Source: Bacteroidia bacterium (GTDB taxonomy: Bacteria; Bacteroidota; Bacteroidia; J057; JADKCL01). Taken from it: a stretch of DNA of 64,000 bases. The stretch spans positions 1,178,001-1,242,000 of the forward strand of contig JACJYV010000001.1 of assembly GCA_020635905.1 (NCBI GenBank). Direction: 5' to 3'. The translations under genes and the position numbers were made by a program. Shown one piece after another: positions 8,635 to 17,328 of the stretch. The number at the start of each line of letters is the position of its first letter. The first letter of the stretch is position 1. Under the pieces are notes generated by a model. The model saw only the letters and a list, made by a program, of their open reading frames with translations. It ran no database searches and was not told the origin of the DNA.

Positions 8635-8671
8635 TTTGGTGGGATTAATATTGAATATTAATTTTACCAAA
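8635..8671. promoter_or_regulatory. 37-bp palindrome, candidate Rrf2 operator
   Basis: The core is ATTAATATT-G-AATATTAAT (8644-8662), a perfect 9-bp inverted repeat around one base. Symmetry resumes further out with TTTGGT (8635-8640) and ACCAAA (8666-8671), so 15 of 18 base pairs are symmetric and only the ggg/ttt triplets break it. It sits 17 bases before the permease ATG, and just after the Rrf2 gene. AT-rich dyads of this kind are typical Rrf2-family targets; which protein binds is inference. Confidence 0.65.
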
Positions 8672-8687
8672 GAAACCACTAAAAGGT

Positions 8688-9698
8688 ATGTCAGATTTGA
8701 TCACATTGCTTACCCTGCCCTTTCTGCTGGCCATGTTCCTGGCCATCAATATGGGTGCGAGCGGCACGGCGCCCGCCTTTTCGCCCGCCTACGGCGCCAA
8801 TGTGCTCAAGCAATCCATCATTCCCGGCCTGTTTGGCCTGATGGTGCTGGCGGGTGCCCTGCTGGCCGGCAAGGAAGTCTCCCTGACCCTGGGTCAGGGG
8901 TTGCTGGCGCAAAGCTATTTTACCCCGCTCAATACGGCCATTTTCCTCTTTTCCATTGGAGCTTCCCTCCTGATAGCCAACCTGATCGGGGTGCCACAGT
9001 CCACCAGCCAGTCCACGGTGCTGGCCCTGGCGGGCGCAGCCACGGCCCTGGACGGACTCAACACGGAAAAATTATTCGTTGAAATTATCCCAACCTGGGT
9101 CATTTTGCCCATTATCTCCTTTTTGATCATGTACCTTATCAGCAAATGGATTTTGCCAACCCTGCGAAAACGGGTATTCACAGACGATTACAGCCATTTG
9201 CATGAACACAAATTGCTCAAAGCAGCCCTGATCCTCACTTCACTTTATGTGGCTTTCTCAATTGGGGCCAATAACGTGGCCAACGCGGCTGGTCCCATTG
9301 CCTCGCTGACCGCCAACCAGGTAGGAAATATCCCAGGATTGCCCGTCAATTTGCTGGCAGTGCTGATTGTGGCGCCCTGTTTTGCGATTGGAAGTTCTCT
9401 GATGGGACACAAATCCACCCAGGCCACGGGCAAGGAAATTGTACAGGTGAGCCCCATTCATGCCACGATTATCTCCCTGATTGTGGCCAGTCTGCTGCTG
9501 GCTGCCTCCGTGACCCGCGGCATCCCCACTTCGCTGGTGCAATTGAATGGAGCTGCTTTTATTGCCCTCAGCATTGCGCGAAACGGCTTCAAAGGCACTT
9601 TTCAAAACAAAACTGTGCGCCGTTTTTTCACGGTCTGGATGGTGGCCCCTCTTTTTTCCTTCGGCCTGACCTATCTGCTGATCCGTCTCCTGGCCTGA
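8688..9698 (+). CDS. PiT-family inorganic phosphate or sulfate permease
   Basis: A 336-residue inner-membrane protein with about 10 hydrophobic segments. It has the two PiT repeat signatures: AINMGASGTAPAFSPAYGANVLKQ near residue 20 and SIGANNVANAAGPIASL near residue 190. Between them is a short hydrophilic loop (RKRVFTDDYSHLHEHKLLK). PiT proteins cotransport phosphate with protons or sodium, while the CysP branch of the same family carries sulfate. The Rrf2 gene and palindrome upstream make the sulfate branch worth considering, but the sequence alone does not decide. Start ATG 8688. Confidence 0.88.
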   Translation: MSDLITLLTLPFLLAMFLAINMGASGTAPAFSPAYGANVLKQSIIPGLFGLMVLAGALLAGKEVSLTLGQGLLAQSYFTPLNTAIFLFSIGASLLIANLIGVPQSTSQSTVLALAGAATALDGLNTEKLFVEIIPTWVILPIISFLIMYLISKWILPTLRKRVFTDDYSHLHEHKLLKAALILTSLYVAFSIGANNVANAAGPIASLTANQVGNIPGLPVNLLAVLIVAPCFAIGSSLMGHKSTQATGKEIVQVSPIHATIISLIVASLLLAASVTRGIPTSLVQLNGAAFIALSIARNGFKGTFQNKTVRRFFTVWMVAPLFSFGLTYLLIRLLA

Positions 9699-9806
9699 GT
9701 TTTTTCGGGGAAAATTGTCTGTTACTTTGGTGGATTCCTGAGTTATGGGGGTGAATTGTTTTGAAAAGAAATCCACCCATGGCAGAAATTATTTATATTC
9801 AGGACT

Positions 9807-10367
9807 ATGAAGATCATGCTCAAACTTGCCCTCATCCTGCTGACCCTGCCGGCCTTTGGCCAGGGAAACCGCTACATCGTGTATTCACCCGACCGCCCTT
9901 TGACCTGGGCTGATTTCAAAGCTCCCATCGACGAGGCCAGCGGCCACAAGGCAGGCACCCATTCGGGCATCAAGTACAGTTTTACGGGCTCCATGTCAGA
10001 CGAAGGGATCAGTCTCGACTTTACGGTGTACGCCTTTGTGGACCGGGCCCAGACCTGGAGTATTGAGGAGGAACAAAGTGAGGATTTGCTGGCGCACGAA
10101 CAACTGCATTTTGAAATCACGGAGGTTTATGCCCGCAAACTGCGTAAAGCCCTGAGTGAGGCCACTTTTACGGAAAATTACAAAGCAGAGGCCCAGTCTA
10201 TTTTTGACCGCATCATGGAAGAGCGAAATGAAACCCAGGGCCAGTACGATCTGGATTCCAATCACAGCATGGATGTGGAGGGACAGGTGAAATGGAATAA
10301 AAAAGTGGCCACCAGGCTTTCACAGTTGGAGGCATTTTCTGAGCAAAAAGTACATACGGGTCCCTGA
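9807..10367 (+). CDS. DUF922-like secreted putative zinc protease
   Basis: 186 residues with a signal peptide (MKIMLKLALILLTLPAFGQG). The body matches the DUF922 family: PLTWADFKAPIDEASGHKAGTHSGI, a central strand-rich part, then LLAHEQLHFEITEVYARKLRKAL. The HEQLH at residues 97-101 is an HExxH zinc-protease motif and a downstream E in the same helix could be the third ligand. Proteolytic activity has not been shown by anything here. The zinc-ribbon gene follows 13 bases downstream, so they may be co-transcribed. Confidence 0.8.
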   Translation: MKIMLKLALILLTLPAFGQGNRYIVYSPDRPLTWADFKAPIDEASGHKAGTHSGIKYSFTGSMSDEGISLDFTVYAFVDRAQTWSIEEEQSEDLLAHEQLHFEITEVYARKLRKALSEATFTENYKAEAQSIFDRIMEERNETQGQYDLDSNHSMDVEGQVKWNKKVATRLSQLEAFSEQKVHTGP

Positions 10368-10380
10368 ACTGAATTTGTCT

Positions 10381-10644
10381 ATGGCTGATACCTTCATTTG
10401 CCCCAATTGTGGAACGGAAGTCAATGTGCGGGCCCGCAGCTGCCCCGAATGTGGCGCGGACGACGAGACAGGCTGGCGCGACCTCAGCCATTCCAATGCC
10501 ATGGACGACGATGAATTCAACTACGATTCTTTTATCAAGGATGAGTTTGGCAAACCCGGGATCAAGCCCAAAGGCATGCCCTGGTGGATCTGGATCCTGG
10601 CTATTTTGCTGATTGTGGCCCTGGGGCTGATGTTTGTACGGTAG
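10381..10644 (+). CDS. Zinc-ribbon membrane protein
   Basis: 87 residues from ATG 10381. An N-terminal zinc ribbon (CPNCG at 6-10 and CPECG at 22-26) is followed by an acidic linker and one C-terminal transmembrane helix (WWIWILAILLIVALGLMFV). Such tail-anchored ribbons are common in Bacteroidota and their role is unknown. Its last 44 bases overlap the 3' end of the convergent DUF3556 gene. Confidence 0.8.
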   Translation: MADTFICPNCGTEVNVRARSCPECGADDETGWRDLSHSNAMDDDEFNYDSFIKDEFGKPGIKPKGMPWWIWILAILLIVALGLMFVR

Positions 10645-12286
10645 GCCATGGCATGCGCCCGGCCAATTCCCTGACCTTTACTTTTCCCTCTGCTATCCTG
10701 CCCGTTTTGGCATCGTGGATGCGCCATTGCATTTCCTTGCCAAAGAAAGGTTGAGATTCCACGAAAATGCATCTCAATTCTCCTTCAGCATAATTACAGC
10801 GCTTTTGCACGGCAGCCAGCAAGGCTTCGCTGCTCAGGTGGGCATCTCCAAAATTCCAGCCCAGGACCACGCCTGCCACCAGTTCCCCGTCACGCCAGGT
10901 ATACTGGTCGATATGATCGACTGCGCGGGGCACCAGGTCGTGCAAGGCACGGCCGTGCAGGTGCATGTGGCGAAAGGCCACCACTCTGGACACAATGGAT
11001 TCGGCAGTGGAAGGGTCATAAAACAAAGCCAGTTGCTTCAATACCGTGGGTGAAACCTTATTGATTTGTTCATCCAGCTTCTCCTCTGCCTTGCCTTTAA
11101 AAAGCCAGACGCTGTAGGCCCAGTTACCGGCATAGTAGCGCATGGAGAGCAGAAAGGAGAAATATTTTGGAAAAAGATTCCCCAAAACAGGCAATACAAA
11201 AAGGGAAGTAGCCAGCAGACCTATCAGAAGGGGTGAATGCAGGGCAAAAGGATTGGCTTCGGGATGGCCGCCAAACAGGGCGAAACCGCCATAGACCATC
11301 ATAAAATTCCACTCGATGGGTACACCCATGGGTACGTTGGAGGTAATGAAAAGGTGAAAGCCAAACATAACCAGCAGCCCGATCCAGACCCAGTCTCCCG
11401 GGCCAAAAAGCAGGATCATGGGGAACAGATATTCAACCACCGTTCCACCGTGGGCCATGAATTTAGCCAGATTTCCTGGCCTGAGGTCATCTGGATAGCT
11501 TCTGTAAATCATTTTGCGCAAGAAAAGAAAGCCCAGCACGGGGCTGTTGCTGATCATCACCCCGACCACGGAGGGGAAATGCAGGTTGAGTTTGGAGGTG
11601 GCAGCCCAAACCCAGATGCCAATCCAGACGAATTTCAATCCACCCAGGGTCTCGTCGGGAAACATGACGCAAATGAGGGCGATCAGGTAATGCTCGGCGC
11701 GGGCACTGAGAAATATGCTGCGGTCTGACAGGCCCAGAACGGGGAGCAGGATGAGGGTGGGGAAAACAATTTCGGGGGTGATTTCGGGGGCAATCAGCAG
11801 ACGAAGGAGGAAAAACAGGTGGGCGGCATACAGGAGGACGTCCAGCCAGCTGCGCTGGTCGCGGCCCAACAGGGGAATCCAGGCAAAGGTGGGAATCTTC
11901 AGGGTGCCGGGCCGCAAAAAATAAAGGAATCCGCCAAAGGGAGGCAGATACCTGCCCGTAAGGGGGCCGCTGCCCGAGGCCAGGCCCATGCCTTCAAACA
12001 TCATGCTCCAGATGATGCCTTTGAGGATGGCGTCCGGGTGAAACCACCATTTACCCAGGTCAGAGGGCGGGCCCAGATCTGTGGAAAAGGAACAAAACCA
12101 CAGCCAGAGGCCGATGTAAATCCCGATCTTTAAAAGGTAAAACAGATACACAGAGGGCGGGGCTCCGTAACCCTGCACGGCCCAGGCCTGACAGATCATC
12201 TTCACCCGTTGGGGGAAGGGTTGGGTTTTCCATTCTTCAAAATCAAAGGGCAGGGACCGAGGACTGAGCAGGGATTTCAGTTTCAT
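10601..12286 (-). CDS. DUF3556 multi-pass membrane protein
   Basis: A 561-residue protein of the DUF3556 family. The opening (LPFDFEEWKTQPFPQRVKMICQAWAVQGYGAPPSVYLFYLLKI) follows the family pattern of a short acidic N-terminus and a first membrane segment. About 10 transmembrane segments follow up to about residue 400, then a soluble C-terminal part (about 405-561). Most members I know of are actinobacterial and of unknown function, possibly lipid or redox related. The 3' end overlaps the zinc-ribbon gene in convergent orientation. Confidence is good for the family and none for function. Confidence 0.75.
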   Translation of the reverse strand: MKLKSLLSPRSLPFDFEEWKTQPFPQRVKMICQAWAVQGYGAPPSVYLFYLLKIGIYIGLWLWFCSFSTDLGPPSDLGKWWFHPDAILKGIIWSMMFEGMGLASGSGPLTGRYLPPFGGFLYFLRPGTLKIPTFAWIPLLGRDQRSWLDVLLYAAHLFFLLRLLIAPEITPEIVFPTLILLPVLGLSDRSIFLSARAEHYLIALICVMFPDETLGGLKFVWIGIWVWAATSKLNLHFPSVVGVMISNSPVLGFLFLRKMIYRSYPDDLRPGNLAKFMAHGGTVVEYLFPMILLFGPGDWVWIGLLVMFGFHLFITSNVPMGVPIEWNFMMVYGGFALFGGHPEANPFALHSPLLIGLLATSLFVLPVLGNLFPKYFSFLLSMRYYAGNWAYSVWLFKGKAEEKLDEQINKVSPTVLKQLALFYDPSTAESIVSRVVAFRHMHLHGRALHDLVPRAVDHIDQYTWRDGELVAGVVLGWNFGDAHLSSEALLAAVQKRCNYAEGELRCIFVESQPFFGKEMQWRIHDAKTGRIAEGKVKVRELAGRMPWPTVQTSAPGPQSAK

Positions 12287-12443
12287 GGAGGATGGTTTCA
12301 GACTTGAGTTAAGTTAGTAAAATCAGGGGGATTTTATGGCTAAAATCGCCTCAGGGAAAAAGTTTTCATGCTGCAGATCATTCCCCAATCAAAAATAAAT
12401 CATGATCTTTACCTGTCAATCAAAATCATTTTAACCAAGCTCC

Positions 12444-14114
12444 ATGCCCGAAGAATTTGACTTCTGGAAACTGATCGCCGGCCTGGGTATCTTCCTTTTT
12501 GGGATGTTCCTGATGGAGGAATCTGTGCGTAAGCTATCGGGAAGGTCGTTTCGGCGCCTGATCCGTGACTATACGCGGGGCCGCTTCAGGTCGATTGCTT
12601 CAGGAGTCTTTACCACGGGTCTGCTGCAAAGCAGCAGCGCCATTTCGCTCATGGTGCTGGCTTTTGTGGGAGCGGGAGTGATGGACATGACCAGTGCGAT
12701 CGGGGTGATCATGGGCTCGAATCTGGGTACCACCCTTACTGGCTGGATTGTGGCTACGCTCGGATTCAGCTTCAAGATAGAGAGCTTTGCCCTGCCGCTG
12801 ATTGGAATTGGCGGTTTGGGGCTCATTTTCCTGGGAAAATCTGAGAAATACAGCAACATCAGCAAGCTGATGGTGGGTTTTGGCTTCCTCTTTCTGGGCC
12901 TGGACTATATGAAAGGCGGGGTGGAAGCCCTGGCCAGCCAGTTTGACCTGAGTACCTTCCGTGACTATAATATCTTTGTTTTTGTGGGACTGGGATTCAT
13001 TTTCACGGTGCTGATGCAGTCCAGTTCGGCCACCCTGGCTATTGTGCTGACCACCCTCCATGCGGGGGTGATCGATTTTCACTCGGGTGCGGGACTTGTG
13101 ATCGGGGCCAATATTGGCACCACTTTTACCATCATTCTGGGTGCCATGGGTGCGGCCCAGGTCAAAAAGCGGGTGGCTTTGAGCCATTTTCTATTCAACG
13201 TGGTGACTGCTGTAGTGGCCCTGGCTTTGGTTTATCCCCTCAGCTGGCTGATTGAGGATGTTTTTGGGTTGAAGGACAACCCCATGATGGGCGTGGCCCT
13301 CTTCCACACTTTTTTCAACCTGATGGGAATCCTGATCTTCTTTCCCATTATGGGTCTGTTTGCCAAAATCCTGCTTAAGATATTCCCGGACCGGCACAAA
13401 ACTCTGGCGCTCTATATTTCCGGGGTAAATCCTTCGGTGCCTGATGCGGCGGTGCCAGCCCTGAAGTCGGAAATTTTGCACCTGATCAAACGTACGCTGG
13501 TGCACAACCTGGTCTTTCTGCGCATTGATCCGCGGTTGGTCTTTTCGCCCAATTTTTTACCCAAACTGTCTCTGGAGCCCGAAAAAATCAAGGTCCAGGA
13601 GCTGCTGGATTCGCTGCAACAGCTTCAGTCTGAGGTATTCAGCTTTGCTGCGGAGGCCCAGAATGGCAATCTGCAAGCCGATGAATCAGAGGAGATTAAC
13701 GGTTTACTGCATGGGGCCAGACTGGCGGTTTATTCGGCCCGCACGCTGCAGGACATTGCAGAGGAATTCAACGCACTGGAAGGAAGCGACTCGTTGGTTT
13801 TCAGCGAAATGGAGCAGCATTTTCGCAAGCGGGTGGTGGAATCCTACCTCGGAATTTCACGATTGCTGGAAAAAGCAGGGCCGGTGCCAGCCGAACAGTT
13901 GGGGGTGCTCAAGCAGCAGGCCCGGGAGGAGGACCGGGACTTTGTGGCGCGTGCGACCCGCCTGGTGGGGGAAAAGTCGCTGGAAAGCGACCGTCTGCCT
14001 GCTTTGCTGATGATCAACCGGGCGATTTATGAGTCGCTCAAGCAGGCCGTGAACGGTTTGGGGGAGGTGTATGATGGATCCGGCGGCAAAGAGGCAGGTT
14101 CTGCCATGGGATGA
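12444..14114 (+). CDS. Na/Pi cotransporter family protein with PhoU-like tail
   Basis: A 556-residue inner-membrane protein. Two inverted PNaS repeats each carry the diagnostic QSSSA signature: GLLQSSSAISLMVLAFVGAG near residue 60 and VLMQSSSATLAIVLTTLHAG near residue 192. Membrane segments run to about residue 320. The remaining 230 residues are a helical PhoU-like domain (LQQLQSEVFSFAAEAQ, VVESYLGISRLLEKAG). Predicted role: sodium-driven phosphate uptake or export, with the tail as a regulatory domain. It stands alone on the plus strand. Confidence 0.92.
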   Translation: MPEEFDFWKLIAGLGIFLFGMFLMEESVRKLSGRSFRRLIRDYTRGRFRSIASGVFTTGLLQSSSAISLMVLAFVGAGVMDMTSAIGVIMGSNLGTTLTGWIVATLGFSFKIESFALPLIGIGGLGLIFLGKSEKYSNISKLMVGFGFLFLGLDYMKGGVEALASQFDLSTFRDYNIFVFVGLGFIFTVLMQSSSATLAIVLTTLHAGVIDFHSGAGLVIGANIGTTFTIILGAMGAAQVKKRVALSHFLFNVVTAVVALALVYPLSWLIEDVFGLKDNPMMGVALFHTFFNLMGILIFFPIMGLFAKILLKIFPDRHKTLALYISGVNPSVPDAAVPALKSEILHLIKRTLVHNLVFLRIDPRLVFSPNFLPKLSLEPEKIKVQELLDSLQQLQSEVFSFAAEAQNGNLQADESEEINGLLHGARLAVYSARTLQDIAEEFNALEGSDSLVFSEMEQHFRKRVVESYLGISRLLEKAGPVPAEQLGVLKQQAREEDRDFVARATRLVGEKSLESDRLPALLMINRAIYESLKQAVNGLGEVYDGSGGKEAGSAMG

Positions 14115-14439
14115 CCAACCTTGTGATATGGGATCAGAATAAGCCTTGCATGGGAGTTGCAAGCCTTTATGTATTGGGTAATTTTTGAGTAACTATTGGG
14201 GAGGTATTGGGGAACTATTGAGGAAATATTGAGTAACCCCCTTTTTTGCAGGGTAGGGTTGCCGCGTTTTGGGGACTGCGGGACAGGGCTAATTTAGTCA
14301 TTGCAGGTGGTTGATCCGAGGGAAAAATGTGTTTTTGGGGGCAGGATTTTTGTCCTAAACTTTCCTGGTCAGGGGTTCAACCTGGCAGGGCAAGGTCGGT
14401 CCGGGGGAAAAATCTGGCTGAATCAGGCGAATTGCGGGT
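14115..14439. other. Gene-free gap containing 11-mer tandem repeat
   Basis: No gene supported. Apart from the repeat at 14191-14234, the rest is G-rich on the plus strand and shows no open frame of interest. Confidence 0.6.
14191..14234. repeat. Four-copy 11-bp tandem repeat
   Basis: Four adjacent 11-mers: AACTATTGGGG, AGGTATTGGGG, AACTATTGAGG, AAATATTGAGT. A more degenerate pair (GTATTGGGTAA, TTTTTGAGT) precedes them at 14171-14190. Confidence 0.8.
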
Positions 14440-14901
14440 TCACAGGGTCATGTGATAATTGGTGATTTCAACCCCTTTCAGGCTAAATTTATTTTCCTGC
14501 ACCACCCTGAACCCCTTGGCCTCAAAAAAGGGGCGCGCGGTCTTGCTGACGTCTGAGGTTATTTTTTCGAAGCCAGGCTGGCGGGCCTTGCTTTGTATTT
14601 TTTGAAACAGGAGATTGGCAATGCCCTGACGCTGAAAATCCTTGTGTACGTACAGCAAATCGAGGTAATTCCCGTTTTCAAGGGAGGCAAAACCTACAAT
14701 GCGCTGGTCTTTTTCGGCCACCAGAAAGTACTGACGATTCAATTTTTCAATCCATCGCTCCCGGTTTTCCACTGAAGAAGTCCAGACCTGGATTTGCCGG
14801 GGGGAGTAATCGGCTTTGCAGGTGAAACGGATAGTTTCCACAAACAGGGTTTGTATTTCATCCAGATCACTCAGGTTTGCAGGTCGAATTTTGATGTTCA
14901 T
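14440..14901 (-). CDS. GNAT family N-acetyltransferase
   Basis: 153 residues from the ATG at 14901 (MNIKIRPANLSDLDEIQTLF, a standard GNAT start). An upstream in-frame start at 14934 is less likely. The fold is complete: catalytic core strand LDLLYVHKDFQRQGIANLLFQKI with the acetyl-CoA loop QRQGIA, then FFEAKGFRVVQENKFSLKGVEITNYHMTL at the end. The acceptor substrate cannot be told. It is the first of a run of minus-strand genes but has its own gap on both sides. Confidence 0.9.
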   Translation of the reverse strand: MNIKIRPANLSDLDEIQTLFVETIRFTCKADYSPRQIQVWTSSVENRERWIEKLNRQYFLVAEKDQRIVGFASLENGNYLDLLYVHKDFQRQGIANLLFQKIQSKARQPGFEKITSDVSKTARPFFEAKGFRVVQENKFSLKGVEITNYHMTL

Positions 14902-15014
14902 GGGGACTGGAATACAGATTTTTAATTCAATCAAAAGTACGGAATTCCCTGAACATCAACCCTCCCCCAAAACAGCACTTCATTCGCTATTTTCCCTGCC
15001 ATTTCTCACTCAAT

Positions 15015-15659
15015 TCATGCAAATCTCTCCTTCAGCCAGGTATAGATCAATTCTTCTTCGAAAACTGTGGTGCATAGTTCATGCCCGCAGTAGGGTTTCA
15101 GGACAAAGGTCACATCCTGATGGCTGGTTTGGAGGAATTCATATATTGCCAGGGAATTTTGCCAATTGACGCGGTCGTCTTTTTCGCCATGAATCAGCAA
15201 AACGGGCATTTGGAGAAGGCGGGCCAGGCTGCTTTTGGCCAGGGCTCCGCCGGCAATGGAAACCACTCCCCGGATCAGATCGGGTCGGTACATGGCATAA
15301 TGCAAGGCTCCGTATCCGCCAAGGCTGAAACCAATGGCAACGATTGCTCCTGGTTTTACCCGAAAGTCCTTGGATACATGCTCCAGCAAGCCATCCAATT
15401 CAGAAAAATGATAATCCCAGATGCGGTTGGGCCCGCACTGAATCGCGAGGATGAGCCAGGGAAGATCCAGGGATGGGAGGTAGGGAAAAATGCCGTACCT
15501 GCGGATTGATTCGATTTGGGTGCCGCGCTCGCCACCTCCGTGAAAGAACACGATGAGGGGATATTGCTGCTCATCCTGATCGTAAATGTCAGGTTTCCAG
15601 ATCAGATATTCTGTTTCGAAAACACTCTTTCCCTGGTAATGTGCCTTTTCTTCTTTCAT
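15015..15659 (-). CDS. Alpha/beta hydrolase (esterase/dienelactone hydrolase-like)
   Basis: A 214-residue cytoplasmic hydrolase without signal peptide. The oxyanion region is PLIVFFHGGGERG near residue 35 and the nucleophile elbow is GFSLGG near 103. The acid is in LLIHGEKDDRVNW near 158 and the histidine in PYCGHELC near 195, so the catalytic triad is intact. Its compact size and HGGGERG motif resemble the peptidase/phospholipase-type serine hydrolases found in Bacteroidota. Substrate unknown. Confidence 0.87.
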   Translation of the reverse strand: MKEEKAHYQGKSVFETEYLIWKPDIYDQDEQQYPLIVFFHGGGERGTQIESIRRYGIFPYLPSLDLPWLILAIQCGPNRIWDYHFSELDGLLEHVSKDFRVKPGAIVAIGFSLGGYGALHYAMYRPDLIRGVVSIAGGALAKSSLARLLQMPVLLIHGEKDDRVNWQNSLAIYEFLQTSHQDVTFVLKPYCGHELCTTVFEEELIYTWLKERFA

Positions 15660-15743
15660 GGGGTTGGTTTGGGGGTGATTTTGCTCAACGAATTTGATTG
15701 AACCTGGTTAGGCTGCCTCCTTTCAGAATCATTCCAGCCGGAT

Positions 15744-16412
15744 TTACCAAAATTTCCATCTTTTTTTCTTTGTTTCAGGGGCCTGGGCTGGCTTTTCGGG
15801 TAGTTCACCCCACAAAAATACCTGATCTTCCACTTCCACAGGTACGGCAAAGAGCATTTCCCCCTTCCTGACCCCGAAATTTTGAGAAGGCTGATTTAAT
15901 AATTCAAACTGAATGCGATAATTTTCTTCATCATACGCTTCCACCCGTCCCCAAACCAGTTCTGGATTTCGTTTTTCGGCAGGGGGAAAGAGAATTTTCA
16001 CATCGTCCGGAAACCCGGGAGCCCGAAACTGATCGAAAAAATCAACCCCGCGAAACTGTTGCAGGTCCTTTCGAGCATCAAGTTTTTCCAGGGGAATAAG
16101 CAATTTCAGGTCATTTTCCCTGATCTCCTCCTCGCTGGCAGTCAAAATCTGGTCAAAATCTCCAAAACTGTGGAGACGCGACATACAGTGCACCCCTTCC
16201 TTTACCGGGGATTTGACATTTACCATCTCGTCATTTTTCAGGTCAAAGGTGAGAGCAATGACCAGGGTTTGACCTTCCTGGTGATCAATGTAGAAATAGC
16301 CAAAGGCATGATTCCCATCAAACTCACCCAACATTTTTTTCAGATTTCCACGAATTCCACTGATTTTGACCCATTTGCCGGCAAAGCTTAAGGGCCTTGA
16401 GTTGTTTTCCAT
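15744..16412 (-). CDS. Uncharacterised protein, DUF2314-like C-terminal half (tentative)
   Basis: 222 residues, no signal peptide or membrane segment. I do not recognise the whole protein. The C-terminal half (ELVWGRVEAYDEENYRI, LLNQPSQNFGVRKGEMLFAVP) has the W-V ... L-N-P ... KGE pattern of DUF2314-type domains that describe how a message is framed around a small barrel; this is a weak resemblance. The N-terminal half (FAGKWVKISGIRGNLKKML, YFYIDHQEGQTLVIALTF) is unrelated to anything I know. The extreme C-terminus is basic (KKKRWKFW). Neighbours are unrelated enzymes on the same strand. Confidence 0.6.
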   Translation of the reverse strand: MENNSRPLSFAGKWVKISGIRGNLKKMLGEFDGNHAFGYFYIDHQEGQTLVIALTFDLKNDEMVNVKSPVKEGVHCMSRLHSFGDFDQILTASEEEIRENDLKLLIPLEKLDARKDLQQFRGVDFFDQFRAPGFPDDVKILFPPAEKRNPELVWGRVEAYDEENYRIQFELLNQPSQNFGVRKGEMLFAVPVEVEDQVFLWGELPEKPAQAPETKKKRWKFW

Positions 16413-16510
16413 TTTGACGATTTATTCAGGATTAAGGGTAGCATTCAGAATGAACTTCAATTTAACTACCCTTTTTCTTTTCTCAAAAGAGGCAGGATGT
16501 AATCCCTATC

Positions 16511-17272
16511 CTACCTTTCATACAATTCCGTCACGGGACTAAATTGGTCATTTTGGGCAATCTGACGCGTAACAACCTTTCCATTTTGTTTGAACACGCG
16601 CCAGGCGCTGGCTTTATCTTTTGAATTAATCACCTTATACTGATCGTCCATGAAAATAATTGCGCAGTTATTGTCAATTGCAATGCCCATCTGGGTTGTT
16701 TTTTGCATCATTTGGCTAAAATGCTCTCTTCGGGGAAGGTCAAGCGTGTGCCCGTCGTAATGGGGGCAGTGAATTCCCTGGATGAACCCTAACCCACTGA
16801 CTCTGATGTATTTCCAGTTTTCAGAATTTCTGAATGAGCGGGAATCACTGTGACCAGAATCAAACCAGCAAATGGAGCCTGCGCTCATGCCGCAAAGCAC
16901 AATGCCCCGCTCCCAGGCAGTTTTCAGCATCTGGTCCACTCCCAACCTTCGCCAAAGATTCATCATTTTCAGGGTATTGCCGCCGCCAACGTAAATGAGG
17001 TCTGCGGTCAAAATCTTCCTTTCGATTTCCCCCATGGACGGTTTTTCCCGTATCAGCCAAAGCACATCCGTTTCGCAGCCCAATTCACTGCCAAAATTAT
17101 TCCTGATCACCCCCCAATAATCTTCATTATCAGAACTTGCGGTGGGAATGAATAATAATCGGGGATGTTCCTTTTCGGACAATCGTATGATTTCGCGGTC
17201 AATGGCCAGAGTTTCCAGTTCTCTGACCTCGCCACCGCCCATGGCCACGATCTTTTTCACGGGTAGAGTCAT
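16511..17272 (-). CDS. Peptidase E-like (S51) class-I glutamine amidotransferase-fold protein
   Basis: A 253-residue protein of the dipeptidase E/cyanophycinase family. Key blocks: LLFIPTASSDNEDYW near residue 38, LIYVGGGNTLKMM near 92 and the nucleophile elbow LCGMSAGSICWF near 128 with catalytic Ser in GMSAGS. GFIQGIHCPHYDG follows near 170 and carries the histidine. Members cleave dipeptides with N-terminal Asp. The protein is cytoplasmic (no signal peptide). Start ATG 17272 gives the expected N-terminus (VKKIVAMGGGEV). Confidence 0.9.
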   Translation of the reverse strand: MTLPVKKIVAMGGGEVRELETLAIDREIIRLSEKEHPRLLFIPTASSDNEDYWGVIRNNFGSELGCETDVLWLIREKPSMGEIERKILTADLIYVGGGNTLKMMNLWRRLGVDQMLKTAWERGIVLCGMSAGSICWFDSGHSDSRSFRNSENWKYIRVSGLGFIQGIHCPHYDGHTLDLPRREHFSQMMQKTTQMGIAIDNNCAIIFMDDQYKVINSKDKASAWRVFKQNGKVVTRQIAQNDQFSPVTELYER

Positions 17273-17328
17273 GCATGAATGGATTGTTTCATTTCACCCC
17301 AAAAAATCCATCAAATTTCCCACTTTTC

